Source of the DNA: Norana najaformis
Taxonomy: Eukaryota; Annelida; Clitellata; Crassiclitellata; Hormogastridae
NCBI GenBank assembly: GCA_964023275.1
Contig: OZ029914.1
Location: 47,074,530 to 47,138,529, forward strand
Reading direction: 5' to 3'
Length of the DNA stretch: 64,000 bases
The translations under genes were made by a program, and so were the position numbers. The notes below the pieces were generated by a model that was given only the letters and a program-made list of their open reading frames with translations, was not told where the DNA came from and searched no databases. Below are positions 1-11,690 of this stretch, in pieces. Numbering within the stretch: the stretch's first letter is position 1; each line of letters opens with the position of its first letter.

Positions 1-787
1 TTTTGAACATTTCGAATACTTTGCAGCATCACATAATGAACCCCATTGTTTCAATGTTTATAATCTTTTCTATATTATAATTACCCATGCAGTCCGGCGC
101 TTTCCCATTTCTTTAAACCTCCACACAACCCACCATAACAGCTTCTCCGTCTGCTTCTCTCTGGTTTCCTGGCAACCGTGTCTTCTTCTTCACTTTGTAT
201 ATCTGGACAACCCCTCTTACTTGACGCAGTGCTCATGAATTAGTTGGTGCGTTACGCCTAACTTTTGAGTAGCGCTTTAAAAATTTTCGAGTTTTGGACT
301 GCTATTACAATTTATAATACTAGGATGCTTCTTTCTATACAGGTAAATTGAAATTGGTCATCTAGGAAGAACTGACATGCGTTATCCAAACTGCATGCGA
401 AGATACTGAAAACATATATACTGAATTATTTTCTATACATATATATTTATTAAATATTATACATTTTATACTATTATATATATATATCGATAATTGGTAT
501 ATTATAGTGATCTTAAAATCATGATTCTTCGTGTTATCGAGAAGCAGACTAGTCTAATTTTATTTATTGATGTTTGAACAAGAAATGTAGAATATTTATA
601 ATTTTGACTAAGGACACGTATAAAACGTTTGCGTATAAGCCTTTTAGAAACCTCTCAGAATCGTTGCTCGAAGCCAGTATTTATGCAATATGTGACGTGT
701 CTTGGCGTATTTGGTTACTTGCTTAAGGCTTATTATATTATTCGATTAGTGTTGTCAAAACATACTGATGCTTCACCGATAAAACAC

Positions 788-919
788 GATTGCTATTGCT
801 ATTGTTGGTCGGGACTACTGACGGATTATTATTGATTGCTTTTTATTGCTCTTATGATTGCTATTGCTATTGTTGGTCGGGACTACTGACGGATTATTAT
901 TGATTGCTTTTTATTGCTC

Positions 920-1001
<82 letters not shown>
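788..1001. repeat. 68-bp tandem duplication followed by (ATT)n and (ATC)n
   Basis: A 68-base unit beginning GATTGCTATTGCTATTG occurs twice in direct tandem (about 788-855 and 856-923) with no difference I can see. It runs directly into about 37 bases of ATT repeats and about 45 bases of ATC repeats. No gene is visible in 1-1100. Confidence 0.9.
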
Positions 1002-1164
1002 ATTCATTATTAATCAGATACGTATGTTGCGCTAAGTTATGAATTCATCTAAGAGGTGTGGGTAGCTGGAAAAAGTAAGTATTCAATTGTTTGCGAAATG
1101 AAATAAGAGAAAGAGAATGATCCTTCACATCTGGTTTTAGTGTGAGCATAGTGTGAGCCGAGAC

Positions 1165-1290
1165 TTTAAGTGTCTTAATGTACTGACCTGGATATTGACC
1201 TGATTCGGATTGGCTTTGGTGAGCCATCGGTTGATGCCTTGTGCATTAGACATCAGCACATTAGAAGGTCCTAATTGCAATTATAATCAA
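1165..1290 (+). mobile_element. 3' end of a non-LTR retrotransposon (ATT-tailed family)
   Basis: The segment reads CTGGATATTGACCTGATT, then GCCATCGGTTGATGCCTTG and GACATCAGC. The same string of landmarks is found at 53335-53440 (plus) and, inverted, at 37310-37385. The 53-kb copy carries the reverse-transcriptase C-terminal motif immediately upstream, so this is the 3' end of the same LINE family. It is heavily 5'-truncated. Confidence 0.6.
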
Positions 1291-1914
1291 AATAGCTCTA
1301 CTACAGATAACTCTATTGTATTACGACCGCTTTTGTGTTGCGATGAATGTCCTGCTTTGCAGAAGAGATTTGCTATGGGGCATTCGTCTCTGAGGACATG
1401 CTTTTGTACAATAGATTAATGATCATGACTACTCGTTAGATCGTCGACAAGCCGCCAAATCATCCGATGAGTCTATGGCGTGACTCTGCAAGCAGTAACG
1501 ATGCACTATTTGTTCTCGGTCTGCTTTCTCTCCTTCAATTATCGCTCAATTTAGACTCCAATTTCCGGCTCCATTGGGATCTCTAACTGTCGAATTACAG
1601 GACTGCGCCAATGCTGTCACGCGATGTTCTACTGATAATGTTGCAAGCAGTGCCGATATACGACACGTCGGAAGCTTATTTGAGGTGATTAGCTATTTTG
1701 TTGCGGGACATTATTGTTGGGTGCCGAGACAATGTGTCGTTTATTTCAACGTTGGATGCGGAGACAATGTGTCGTTTATTTCAAAGTCGGCCATGCGGAG
1801 AGGAATGAAATTGGGAATGTCAATTTTATGCTCGTTTCCGTTAATCTTCATCCGAAGTTAATCCAGACATCTATAGTTGGCTGAGATGAACTGGTTTCTG
1901 TTAAACGAATCACA

Positions 1915-2590
1915 AGAACAAATGCACCACAGAAAGCAACAACTACAACAACGACGACGTCACGAAGTAAAACAATAAAACAACAACAGAGTATACAACG
2001 ACAGCAACAGAGTAGAATCAAACAGCAGCAATAGAGTACAGAACAAAGGTAGCAGAGTACAACAAGAAGAACACCAGCAAACAACAACAAAATAAAGACT
2101 AAGATTGTGCTATCAAGAAAACACACCAGGTTGAAATTATCAGAAGAAAATAAGGTGTATAAATAGGTTGTTCTCTTGTTGTCCTGTCCTTGTCCTCTCG
2201 TTCTATTGTTGTCTTGTTGTTTTGCTGTGTTATTCTCTTGATATCGTGTCTTTCATGTCTTCATTGTCATGTTTGCACTTCTATCGAAGAATGATCAACC
2301 TCTGGACATTACGACAACCTTCGTCTCAGAGTACAAGCTACTAAATCTTATAGTGCGGCGTGTAATAAATGTCCAATTGGACTTAGCCTACAATACTCAG
2401 CATTAACTTACTTTACCTACCCCTACCTCACCCTGGCATACCCTACTAATCATCACCAACTTTTACCTGCCTACAATGCCTCGATCAGCCGATGGACATA
2501 TGGCATGTTAGCAACTGCATTAGTTACTTACTTACCTCATATTACCTTACATTAAATTACCTTAGATTTTCTTACCTTGCCTTTATTTAC
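1915..2590. repeat. Degenerate CAA-rich, TTG-rich and TTACC-rich low-complexity stretch
   Basis: Positions 1925-2095 are a degenerate CAA/CAG tract. 2160-2290 is a TTGTCC/TTGTTG-rich tract. 2395-2590 is a degenerate TTACC/CTACC pentamer tract. The open frame on the minus strand across 1848-2126 is a translation of the CAA tract and is not a gene. Confidence 0.7.
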
Positions 2591-2599
2591 CATACCTTA

Positions 2600-3740
2600 T
2601 AAAAATGTAAGCAAAAGCAGTACTGTGACATTTAAAATGTTCGTAAAAGACGTAACACAAATATTCAGGAATTACATCCAGGTATCCAGTGTATCTAGAT
2701 TGAATACATTTTATCTCCACAGATAAAAATGATTTAAGAAACGGAAAGGAACAGTGGGGCAAATATTCTTTAGTGCTAGAGCTGTCGACTTTTGGAATAG
2801 TTTGGATGACAGTACTGTCATTGGACAATAAAATAGCTTTTAAGAAGAAGCCAAGAACGATTGGCCATCAAGCATTCACGGTTAATTTGCAGTGGTTCTA
2901 ACACAGATTACATGTCTACTGAACCACGTAAAGCCCTAGTTATATAATGTTATGCTATGTAAATAGGCAGAAGTATATTCCTTTTGAATAAGAGTCGTCG
3001 ATATCAATGCACTGGTATGGTTCCAATTCAATTTTATTATCCGCAATAATGAATGAGTATCAAAACTTTACGTGAAACATGCCTTTATAAATATTATTTA
3101 ACTAGTCAAAGTGAAATAGTTTAGGAATGTCAAAGTCTAGAAAAATATGAGTCATCCGTGAAAGCACTTCTGTGTATTGTCGTTTTGAATTTCTTGCAGA
3201 TTAAACAAATGTGTCAGTGTAGCTCTTTTTAGTCTTGCTCGGCTATGAGATGGGCAGGATTTTTCTGAAAAGAAACAAGCAAACATAAGAATATAGTTAG
3301 ATAGACAAAAGCAATGTCATATTTACAACTATATATCGCCAAGTTAATAACTTAATGTCTCAAAAACAGGGCATCGAATTCCTGCAAACAACGATCTTTG
3401 CCAAATGAAGAAGAACCTTAGAAGAACATGGTATAAGAGAGAAACAATGAAAATTTTTACAACATTATTTCATCGGCTTCACAGCATAATGTCTCTAGCT
3501 GAGCAGAGCATCCAGTTTCTGCAAAGAGTCTGCAAAAGTTATCTCTGCCAGTGGGTAATGCTAGTCATAGGATCTGCCAATCGTCAACACTTAAAACCTT
3601 TGCTCAGCTGAATCACCTTTTGGTAAGTAGGTTCAAGAAAGCAGCTTCCACGTACAAGTTCAGTAAACAGAGCTACAGAAAACAATACTTTCCAGATTAT
3701 AAATACATTAATTTGGCAAAGGTAGAAGTATCTTAATCAT
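2600..3740. other. Intergenic sequence, nothing recognised
   Basis: I see no recognisable protein, RNA or mobile element in this stretch. Open frames are short (under 85 codons) and show no domain motif or splice context. Confidence 0.5.
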
Positions 3741-3744
3741 TGCG

Positions 3745-3905
3745 TATTACTTCTGGTTTCCCTGACCTATCAGAATTGGACTTCTACAACGGTTTATTGT
3801 CCTTGATTATGGTATCACTAGGAAGCGACCATCGATTGTTGTGTTATGGACCATGATGATGGCGCTATCGAACTCATTGGCTTAGATTCGAATAGATTAG
3901 TGTTC
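3745..3905 (+). mobile_element. Decayed 3' end of a non-LTR retrotransposon (TTAGA-tailed family)
   Basis: The landmarks CTTCTGGTTTC, GAAGCGACCATCGATTG and GGCGCTATCGAACTCATTG occur in order and are followed by AGATT-like units. Better copies lie at 5830-6078 and 41130-41310 (plus), and inverted at 25780-25990, 28825-28935 and 48035-48560. This copy is the most degraded. Confidence 0.6.
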
Positions 3906-4336
3906 AACAGCGGCTTTCTTATTCAAGTTCAATGCCCAATGCTACAGGAAACAATAAATTCACATGTGAAATTCTGTTTTATCATATTATGCGATATGCT
4001 CTAAAATTTCTCTGTTAAACCTACATGAAAGCTGCAATTAAGCTCTAACCATTTCTGATCGATTAAATTAAATTAAATTAAATTAAATTTGGGCAAACTT
4101 GGTGCCTTTGAGTTGGAGATGAATTTGGCTGACGGAACCGGTTGCTTGTTGTCCGTTGCTTAGATGTCCGTTGACCTTTTCTTGTGTCGGTTGTTGTTCG
4201 ATTGTCCGTTTCTCAGCATCAAGTGAGCGATAATATCTGCAGTGATCACTGGGCATTCGAGTCATAGGTAACATGAAGTAATAGCTAATTCAGTGTGTAT
4301 TGGAAGTATAGTGTATTAGAATATATAGAATATTAG

Positions 4337-4770
4337 AATTGTAATTGTAATTGTAATTTGACATTTATAAAGCGCCACTTCAAGAATAGACTCATCAGAA
4401 GTGCTCCCGACCCGAACCAGTGAGACCACTGGCAAATAATACATACTTCAGGCGCTTGCGAAACTGTGGAAGAGACAAACTGAGAAATATTAGCCGAAGC
4501 TCTCGGGAAAGGCGATTCCAGCTATTAGGTCCAACATAGGCAAAGGTTCTAGACTGCGCTGTAGCAGTGCGCATACGAGGGACAGTCAGAAGTCCAAGGG
4601 AGGCCGACCGGAGAGTGCTACGGCCTGGAACCAAGGAGACCGAAATGCAGAAATCCTTAAGATATGATGGAGCAGAGCCAACGAGACAATTACGCATAAG
4701 CGTTAGGATCTTGAACTGGATACGCTGCTGAATGGGAAGCCAGTGTAGAGTGTCCCGTATAAAGGAAGTT
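4337..4770 (-). mobile_element. 5'-truncated CR1/L2-like LINE, reverse-transcriptase C-terminus plus 3' UTR
   Basis: Read on the minus strand, about 4770-4698 gives HWLPIQQRIQFKILTL, the usual end of the CR1/L2-type reverse-transcriptase region. Positions 4697-4395 stay open for 100 codons and contain the family's hallmark terminal motif: L-L-T-V-P-R, then S-R-T-F-A-Y-V-G-P-N-S-W-N-R-L, then F-R-K-R-L-K. After the stop comes a 3' UTR ending GGCGCTTTATAAATG and a tail of TTACAA units (4337-4360). Further copies of the 3' end are at 37803-38000 and 45785-45890. The element is dead on arrival, truncated at its 5' side. Confidence 0.85.
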
Positions 4771-5039
4771 ATAGAAGTATAGTATTAGAACTTAGTGGCG
4801 TCGAATAATCATTCGAACGAGACGCATATACAACCACAGCCATCCATCTAATGGATAACCTTTCTTTACAAGTTCTGACGCTCAACAATAAACCGTGAAT
4901 TTCACGCAATTCGTGGTATTCAAATACTTTTAAGATACGATTCTATAAAAAGCTTCAGCTGTAAATGTGGTTTAAAAGTTTCGAATAAACTCAGGTCATC
5001 TTCTTAGGTGACATCTGTCATTAAGCATAGACAATCTTG

Positions 5040-5505
5040 AGGCAGTCAGCTAACTTTCGTTATTGGGCTAAACTGAATTAAACATGGTTAGCTAACTTTA
5101 GTTATTCACTGACGCAAAATTAATTCACGGTTAGTTAGACCTCCGTTACTGAATGGCAATAGTTTCAGTTATGTTTGGATAACCTTTAAGAGCCTTCGTT
5201 ATTGAATGACAACGATTTGAAGTATCGTTGGATAACCTTCAGTTACGTTCGATATTGAAGGCAGTTGATTTATATAGGGTTAGTTAGCAATCATTAATAA
5301 AATAACTTTGACTTGGACGGGTTGGCTAACCTTCGCTATTAAGATGACTTTGACTTAGTCAGGGTTAGCTAACCATCGTTATTAAAATGACCTTGACTTA
5401 GACAGAGTTAGCTAACAGTTATTAAAATGACTTTACTTAACTAAGTTTCCTTCCTGAATGACGGTGACTTAGCATGCAGTTGGCTAACCTTCGTCAGGGG
5501 ATGAC
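5040..5505. repeat. Degenerate tandem array, unit about 55-60 bp
   Basis: The array contains about eight diverged units marked by GGTTAGCTAACC...TTCGTTATT...AAATGACTTTGACTTAG. Units are closest to each other at 5285-5440. The array runs into the 3' end of the cysteine-rich peptide reading frame: its last unit (GGCTAACCTTCGTCAGGGGATGAC, about 5480-5505) encodes that protein's final residues and its stop codon on the opposite strand. Confidence 0.75.
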
Positions 5506-5717
5506 AAGTCGTGATCATCTTCTGAGTCCGAGTAACAGGAGCATCTGTCGCAGTTGCAACTGAAATCGATGTTGCGGCAGGTGAAACAGCCTCTCGGACA
5601 TCCAGGGCAGCAGCATTCGTACCTCGGGGCACCCAGCCACTGGGATTCGACCGCCTGCCCAACGAAGAAGATGCACAGGACCGCGGCAGCAGACAACGAC
5701 AGGATAAGGCGAGACAT
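5484..5717 (-). CDS. Small secreted cysteine-rich protein, 77 residues, unknown family
   Basis: The reading frame from the ATG at 5717 encodes 77 residues. Residues 1-25 are a clear signal peptide (MSRLILSLSAAAVLCIFFVG, cleavage likely after AVES). The mature part has ten cysteines packed into residues 35-61, in the order CCC-x2-C-x3-C-x2-C-x6-C-x-C-x2-C-x-C. An acidic serine tail follows (SDSEDDHDLSSPDEG). I do not recognise the family: the C-x-C spacing recalls metallothioneins, but those are cytosolic and lack a signal peptide. A splice acceptor, TTTACCTGCAG, lies two bases before the ATG, so the gene probably has a non-coding first exon (see 6818-6943). The last residues lie inside a tandem repeat array. 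The secreted nature is well supported by the sequence; any role (defence, venom, biomineral matrix, signalling) would be a guess. Confidence 0.65.
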   Translation of the reverse strand: MSRLILSLSAAAVLCIFFVGQAVESQWLGAPRYECCCPGCPRGCFTCRNIDFSCNCDRCSCYSDSEDDHDLSSPDEG

Positions 5718-5829
5718 CTCTGCAGGTAAATGCCAATCACCATACAGGTATGCTAAACGGATAGGCTGAGTACAGGTAAGGCAAAAGTGGGGAATGTGAG
5801 ATAACATTAATTAGGGTCTGGTCAGGTAT

Positions 5830-6078
5830 GGCAAAATAAGGTCAGTTTTAAATTTAAGACACATCTCTTCCAACTTGCTTACCCACCGCCAACGGGCTTC
5901 AGATTTCTCTGACCTATCGGAATTCGATACGGATTCTACAATACTTTGTGGTTTTCGACTGCGATATTAACTTGAAGCGACCATCGACTAATGCCTTGGG
6001 CATTATGATAACGGCGCTATAGAAGTCTTTATATTAGACTAGATTAGACTAGATTAGATTGGATCAGATTAGATTAGT
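5830..6078 (+). mobile_element. 3' end of a non-LTR retrotransposon (TTAGA-tailed family)
   Basis: The plus strand reads F-K-F-K-T-H-L-F-Q-L-A-Y-P-P at 5848-5890, the typical last residues of a LINE reverse-transcriptase ORF. A 3' UTR follows with GAAGCGACCATCGACTAATG, then GGCGCTATAGAAGTC and a tail of TAGAT/AGATT units to about 6078. It lies inside the putative intron of the cysteine-rich peptide gene, on the opposite strand. Elsewhere in that intron I see nothing recognisable. Confidence 0.7.
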
Positions 6079-6817
6079 TCATATAAGGTCAAGTAAGATA
6101 AAGCCAATTCTTGATAAATCTGATACACGAATCTTCAGGCTTAATGGTTCAAATAAATGTAATAATGGATCACGTTACTTGGAAATGCTATTTCTGTGCA
6201 GCTAATATAATGGAAATATATATTAGTAACTTATAGTTTCTTGGGGTGGCGTTTTCATGGCAGATGGCAACTCAAACGTTCGGCTTAGGTTTAAACGTAT
6301 TTCCACTTGCACCATGCGGAAGAAGATGCACAGGACCGCAAAATAATGGCTAATGGTGTGAGGTGGAACAGTGTTCTAGATAAGACAGATATGCGACAGT
6401 CCTGTAGTTTCCGTACCAGTTTTGTCTTTATTTCTGTTGAACTGTTCAGACACTGTTAGGCCTCAACTATTCACTTGTATCTTAGAAACGTTAGTGATAT
6501 CTTCTAATCTCCATGCATTTATAAAAATACTGAAAATACTCGCTGCATCCTGTGGAATATAGAAGATAGAAGTTATACCATAACGGTATATTACTGTTTA
6601 CGGTTTACTACTTGTAAACAGCTGGTTTAAAAATGATTATATATTGAAATGAACCATTTAGTCAATTTTACCTTTTAGAGAAACGGTAAGTGTAGTTTTT
6701 ATAGTCTTAAGCATAATTAAATCACATTTTAGATAAGCAGATTTATTACCAGACATTTAACAATACTGATATTTTTGCAGATGTAATAAAAATCACAATT
6801 GCTTAGACCTTACTTAC

Positions 6818-6943
6818 TGGACAGTCAGATTGAAAATCTTCCGAATTCCGATCTAAGTCGTCTTTTCACGATCAGCCAAAGCGTTTCCGTTTCCTCTGTC
6901 AATCGAGTCGTTGTCGGCAGAGAAGCAAGATGAACCGGTCAGT
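6818..6943 (-). other. Putative non-coding first exon of the cysteine-rich peptide gene
   Basis: On the minus strand a TATA box is followed about 30 bases later by a GC-richer stretch that contains no ATG. It ends at a near-perfect splice donor, CCA|GTAAGTA (exon end 6818). The next good acceptor in the same orientation is the one two bases before the ATG at 5717. This gives a simple two-exon model with an intron of about 1.1 kb. The 5' boundary is estimated from the TATA distance only. Confidence 0.45.
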
Positions 6944-6964
6944 ATTCAGTCGGAGAAACAGGGG

Positions 6965-6973
6965 ATTTATATA
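6965..6973 (-). promoter_or_regulatory. TATA box, probable core promoter of the cysteine-rich peptide gene
   Basis: The minus strand reads CACTATATAAATCCCC, a strong TATATAAA match, upstream of a GC-richer segment and a strong splice donor. The assignment to the gene at 5484-5717 is inference from orientation and spacing. Confidence 0.4.
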
Positions 6974-7374
6974 GTGGCAGATCGTTATGTTTACGACGGA
7001 AATTATCATAAGCTGCGTCCGACGAATGACTGTGTGTCATAAGATGAAGAACACAGCGAGCTAACGAACGCATGAAGGCTCGTTCCAATACCTATCCTGT
7101 CATTACAGTCCCCTTGTGGAAGGGCAAGATCGTTCAATTACTTCACCCACGCAGATATCCGGCGATATGAGTGGAAACCATAGAGGTGACTGTCTTACCG
7201 TCATTTATGGCAGATTGGACGCCAGAGAGTCAGGCGATATCTGATGTAATTTCCAGTGGCCAGACCACCGTTGATCCGCGATAGCCTGTGCGTAGGTAGA
7301 ACAATTTTTCAAGCCGTAAACTGTGGAAATCGTGCTGCGTAGATTTCAGTGGTATACACAGAAACTATGGTAAA

Positions 7375-7440
7375 TGTACATGTAAATGTACACGGTTTTA
7401 TATAGCGAACGAGTGGCAATAAATTGATAGGGTGAGATGT
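7375..7440 (-). mobile_element. 3' end fragment of a LINE (TTTACA-tailed family)
   Basis: The fragment is inverted relative to the copies at 8465-8525, 30005-30080 and 59725-59790, and in the same orientation as 32240-32330. Common landmarks are GTCGAGGCCATA, GTCGCTATATAAAACAGTG and TACATTTACA tail units. Only the end of the element remains here. Confidence 0.5.
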
Positions 7441-7449
7441 CACTACGTG

Positions 7450-7450
<1 letters not shown>

Positions 7451-7540
<90 letters not shown>
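7451..7540. repeat. (TA)n microsatellite, about 90 bp
   Basis: A pure TA dinucleotide run, adjacent to the LINE 3' end fragment at 7375-7440. Confidence 0.95.
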
Positions 7541-7543
<3 letters not shown>

Positions 7544-8091
7544 TATAACGTCCGTGCGTGAAGTATGACGGAATATACTTAAAAGCACTACTCCGATATT
7601 ATTAATTCATCATTATTCATGATTACTAATTATGCCAAGCCTGTTGATACCAATTTGTTATTAGTAAGATTTTTGCTTCAGTAGACTAATTTACAGAAAA
7701 CTGTTCTTAAATGTAACCGGCTTAGGAGCGTTGCTGCACACTTATCTAAGTCATTATTTGGGCTTGCTTAATCTCTTTGTGAATGCTGGAGCCAAGAATA
7801 ATTCATGTCAACAACTAAATCCTACTGATCTCTGAATTGGAACTGATTTGGCGCAAGTAAGATAACAGCAGTAGCGCTGTGATTGCAAGTCAAAAGATTT
7901 AATAACTCTCGAAGTCGTTAAGTCCTGTAAGTAGGCCCTACACGACACAAATCTACCTTATAGTTTATGAAGACACCAAATACCGCAAGAAGCGGTCAAC
8001 GCGGGTGGACGTGTGTTAATGTGTTGGCCGTTCATCGTTGCGTGGAGGATTCAAATTTCAATATGTGATGTGGAGTCGACAGCTTGTTGCT

Positions 8092-8312
8092 GAATCAAAT
8101 AACCAATAGATGAATCAAATAACCAATAGCTGAATCAAACAACCAATAGATGAATCAAATAACCAATAGCTGAATCAAATGACCAATAGATGAATCAAAT
8201 AACCAATAGCCGAATCAAACAACCATTAGCTGAATCAAATAACCAATAGCTGAATCAAATAACCAATAGCTGAATCAAATAACCAATAGCTGAATCAAAT
8301 AACCAGTAGCTG
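8092..8312. repeat. 20-bp minisatellite, about 11 copies
   Basis: The unit is TGAATCAAATAACCAATAGC. Copies differ by single substitutions that recur (AGC or AGA at the end, AAT or AAC in the middle), giving alternating variants across the first seven units and near-identical units at the right end. Confidence 0.9.
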
Positions 8313-8464
8313 CGACAGTGTCAGCTGATGTGATTGAACATCAGACATAGGAATAATCAGCTCCACTGCATGTGCAAGTACCCTCGACTTCTCTGAAGAC
8401 ATTAGTTTCTAGCGGCGCATAATAAATACATCCTGTTTAATATTCTCACCCAATCGATTCAGTG

Positions 8465-8525
8465 CAAAATGAGCAGAGTCGAGGCCATACGGTCGCTATA
8501 TAAAACAGTGTACATTCAACCAAAC
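8465..8525 (+). mobile_element. 3' end fragment of a LINE (TTTACA-tailed family)
   Basis: The fragment contains ATGAGCAGAGTCGAGGCCATA then GGTCGCTATATAAAACAG and TGTACATT. It matches 30005-30080 and 59725-59790 closely, and 7375-7440 and 32240-32330 in inverted orientation. Confidence 0.55.
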
Positions 8526-9940
8526 TAAGGATTTATGCAGAGTACAGTTGAATGTTCTGTGCATAATTTTTATAAGTAGCCCATACAAAAAAGTAAGCTG
8601 TTTGATAACGACAAACACCCACCCGCGTAAAATACACAGCAAAGTAAAGACTAGTAGCTTAACAAGCAATTACCAATAATTAATTAATACTATTTCAGTA
8701 ATTAGAGTGCAACTAGTAATGAGTGTCCAATATATAACACGAAAACAGACAGTAAAGCAATAACAGCAATTATTTAGTACGATTTGTATGGCCCCCCAGA
8801 TAATCAAATTCGGGGCTTTAATTTCATAGTTTACGGTAATGGAACTGAAACAGTGGTTAACAACAGGGATAAAATCTTCTGAATAAGTGATAGCTCACTC
8901 AGCTCTGTGATCAAGAATAACCGCCAGAGTAGTTCAGTAGAACTCCTGAACTAAAGTTTATTTAAGAATTGATTTCACGTATTGTGGAATTGCGCTTTTG
9001 TTCAGTGATGAGTAACTTCTTGCGATTCATTATTGTCGCACCTTTATGTTTTTGTAGTAATCATCTCCAGAAAAGCTTAAATCAATTGAGCCATCCGAAA
9101 TATAGGACTGCCTTTCTTAACCGATATGTAGCGGATTCAAAACCTGTCTTGTTTCCAAAGTCATTAGTTCAGTATCTAGCCTACAAATAGCAATTCATTG
9201 CAATAAAGTCAAAATCAGTCGGTACTGGTGTATCTGTCTGAGCGTTAATATCTTCTCAGTATTATTATTTTAGGAAATGTTCCATTTTGAACGGCTTGCA
9301 AATAATCCTAATCTTAGTGCTTCTATATAGTTTTGCTGTTGTTATGACAATATTGGACTTTTTATTGCTATTTTGGAACCATTTTATGTTATTTTGGTCT
9401 CAATGAGGCTATTTTGGGCTATTTGCTTCGGCGCAGCGCGGCTGACACGCTATGCACGATGAAAATGTTGACTAGATAGGAAACTGGTTCTGACAGTTGA
9501 GGAGGAGTTTTGCTGCGCTATGGGAGACATAACACAACATGGCGTGCCTCAGACAGTGATTTGCCTTTGAGTCATATGCTCTCCTTTAGGCTTTTAATCG
9601 TTACAACAAACAGGGTAACATAGGGCAACATAATCGTACACTCATCATACGTCTCTGTAATTATCAGTGGAAGCCAGCAACGTGGGGAATGTTGGGCAAA
9701 CATGGGTGTTTAATGATCCTATTCCCTTGTAGATAATTCAGTGTTTAATGATCTTTAATCCCTTGTAGATAATTCCCTTCTGACGTGGATCTAAGTGGTC
9801 TACGTAAAAGCCATCGAAGTAAATAAACCGTATGCAAGCATAGGAGCAATGAACGAATTGAATAACAAATCTGTTGTCCAAAAACGAGCTCTTGAGCGGA
9901 TACCGGCTTAAGTAGCTTGAATTTCCTTCCATTTGGCAGT
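8525..9940. other. Intergenic sequence, nothing recognised
   Basis: No domain, RNA gene or repeat landmark was found. The 73-codon open frame at 8969-9190 lacks an ATG in a good context and any motif, and I do not support it as a gene. Confidence 0.5.
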
Positions 9941-9944
9941 AAAA

Positions 9945-10075
9945 CGGCCGGGCTGGTATACAGATAAATCGTGAATACATGCGTACGTATGTATGTATGC
10001 TTGACAGCCTGTTATAGAATGAGGGGCTAACCACGGCGACGTTACAATGTGGCATTGTTTAAAAGTTGCGTCAGT
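9945..10075 (-). repeat. Left arm of an inverted-repeat pair
   Basis: The reverse complement of this segment matches 11690-11825: shared blocks include TTTTAAACAATGCCACATTG, GCCGTGGTTAGCCCCTCATTC and TACGTA...TGTATTCACGATTTAT. The arms are about 130 bp and separated by about 1.6 kb. Confidence 0.75.
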
Positions 10076-10079
10076 CAGT

Positions 10080-11690
10080 TCATATTCAAAACGTCGGCTA
10101 GCATTAGTCAGTGTGTGAATGAAAGTTTATTTATTCAATAGGGTGCATCGTGACTCGTGGGTAAAATGTTTTCACTATATCGATTCGATCTCACAGTCGT
10201 CTCTGAAAACGGCATATTTGTGAGGTTTTTAAAGACCCTGCACAATAACTAGTTACATGCTTACATACATATGGTACCTCACTGGTTGAGCTTTTTGCAG
10301 GTTCGAGGCTCCACTGTGTGCAGCAAGCATTTAACATACAACTATTTAGGCTTATTCAAACCTTGGTTACCATTATTCACTTTTAGCTCAAGTGGGTGGT
10401 AAGCTTTAGGGACCGATTTCGTTTCAAGACTCATAGTGTAGAACAACCAATTTTTAACTATAGTCCACTGAAATGCCGATGGGGTGTTCTGAATTTGTGA
10501 GCTGAGACCGTGGAAGAACTAATCATGTATCAGACTTATTCTTCAGTGGAAGAGCTCAGTCGCGTGGTTTTGAAGTTGGGAGATCTTTCTTGGTGACTAT
10601 CAGGAATTTGCCTACACTGACTGTTAACTGCACCACCTAGGGAATGCCACAGCAAACATGTTTTCATGTCGACTTCTCCATGGGACATTGGCCAAAAGAA
10701 CTTCCTGAAATTATGTTCCCGCCGAGTTATATCGCTACATGGTTGCATGAGACCAATGAGACTCAATGGAGATATTCAGTAAGACCGAAAATATGCACTT
10801 GTACTCAAAACGAGTTTCAAAGAAAATACTTCCTGGAAAACCGCTTCAACTAAAGCAGGATTTGAACATAGTCTTCCTTTATTGGTTAATAGTAACAGGT
10901 AATTTAAGGTAAGGTAAGGTTGGATGTGTTTGAGCGTGTCACTAATAAATGAAAGCTAAGGGGAGGTGATGTACGGTATAGTAAGGTGAGATAAGGGGAA
11001 GGCAAAGCAACATAAGGTAAAGTCAGGTGAGATAAGTTTAGATATGGAAGGGTGAGCAAGTTGAAATTAGGTCATGTATTTGTCTATTTATTATTCGCTT
11101 CTAATGACAATATTGTAAAGCATTATTAGACATCCACGTTCAGCTTAAGCTGATGATTAGCTTCAGGTACTGCCCTTGTTCTAAGTAAGTTGACAGATTG
11201 AGGAGAGAGGAAGGAGTGAGTCAGAGAGAACGAGAGAGAGACATAAAGAAAGAAAGAATGAATAAATGAAATAAAGAAAGAGAGAGAGAGAAAGAAAGAT
11301 AGGAGAGAAAGACAGAAAGAGAGAAAGGCAAGGAAAATGGAGAGATAGAAAGGGAAAGGGAATATGGGGACGGACGGACAGGCAGACAAACAGGCAGGAT
11401 ATGAAGACGAAGAGTGACGTTTCTGTTTGAGCATGTTACTCGCCTACGCGTTGGTTAAAGTTTCTTTGAAGATTTTGCAGTTTTCTTCTCAGTGGACGAC
11501 ACACTGCGAAGCGAAAAACATCCCTATCCCGCTGCTTGCTTCGTTCTCGAGATGTTTTAATGGCGAACCGTGGGAACGAGTCGAGATCCTGAAAGTATTT
11601 GCCCACGAGTCACTATGCACCCTGCTGAATAGAGAAAAATATCAGCCGTTCACTGAGTAATGCTAGCCGACGTTTTGATTATGAGCCTAG
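10080..11690. other. Interior of the inverted-repeat pair, no gene recognised
   Basis: It contains a GGTAA-rich degenerate tract (10890-11060) and a purine-rich GAGA/GAAA tract (11200-11400). I see no transposase or reverse-transcriptase motif. Open frames of 69-102 codons reflect the low-complexity tracts or have no recognisable content. Confidence 0.45.

Noticed and set aside
4395..4697. 100-codon minus-strand frame resembling a gene
   Set aside because: It is the C-terminal end of a LINE reverse transcriptase, annotated as a mobile element.
8092..8312. Regularly spaced repeat considered as a CRISPR array
   Set aside because: Direct head-to-tail minisatellite with no unique spacers, in a eukaryotic genome.
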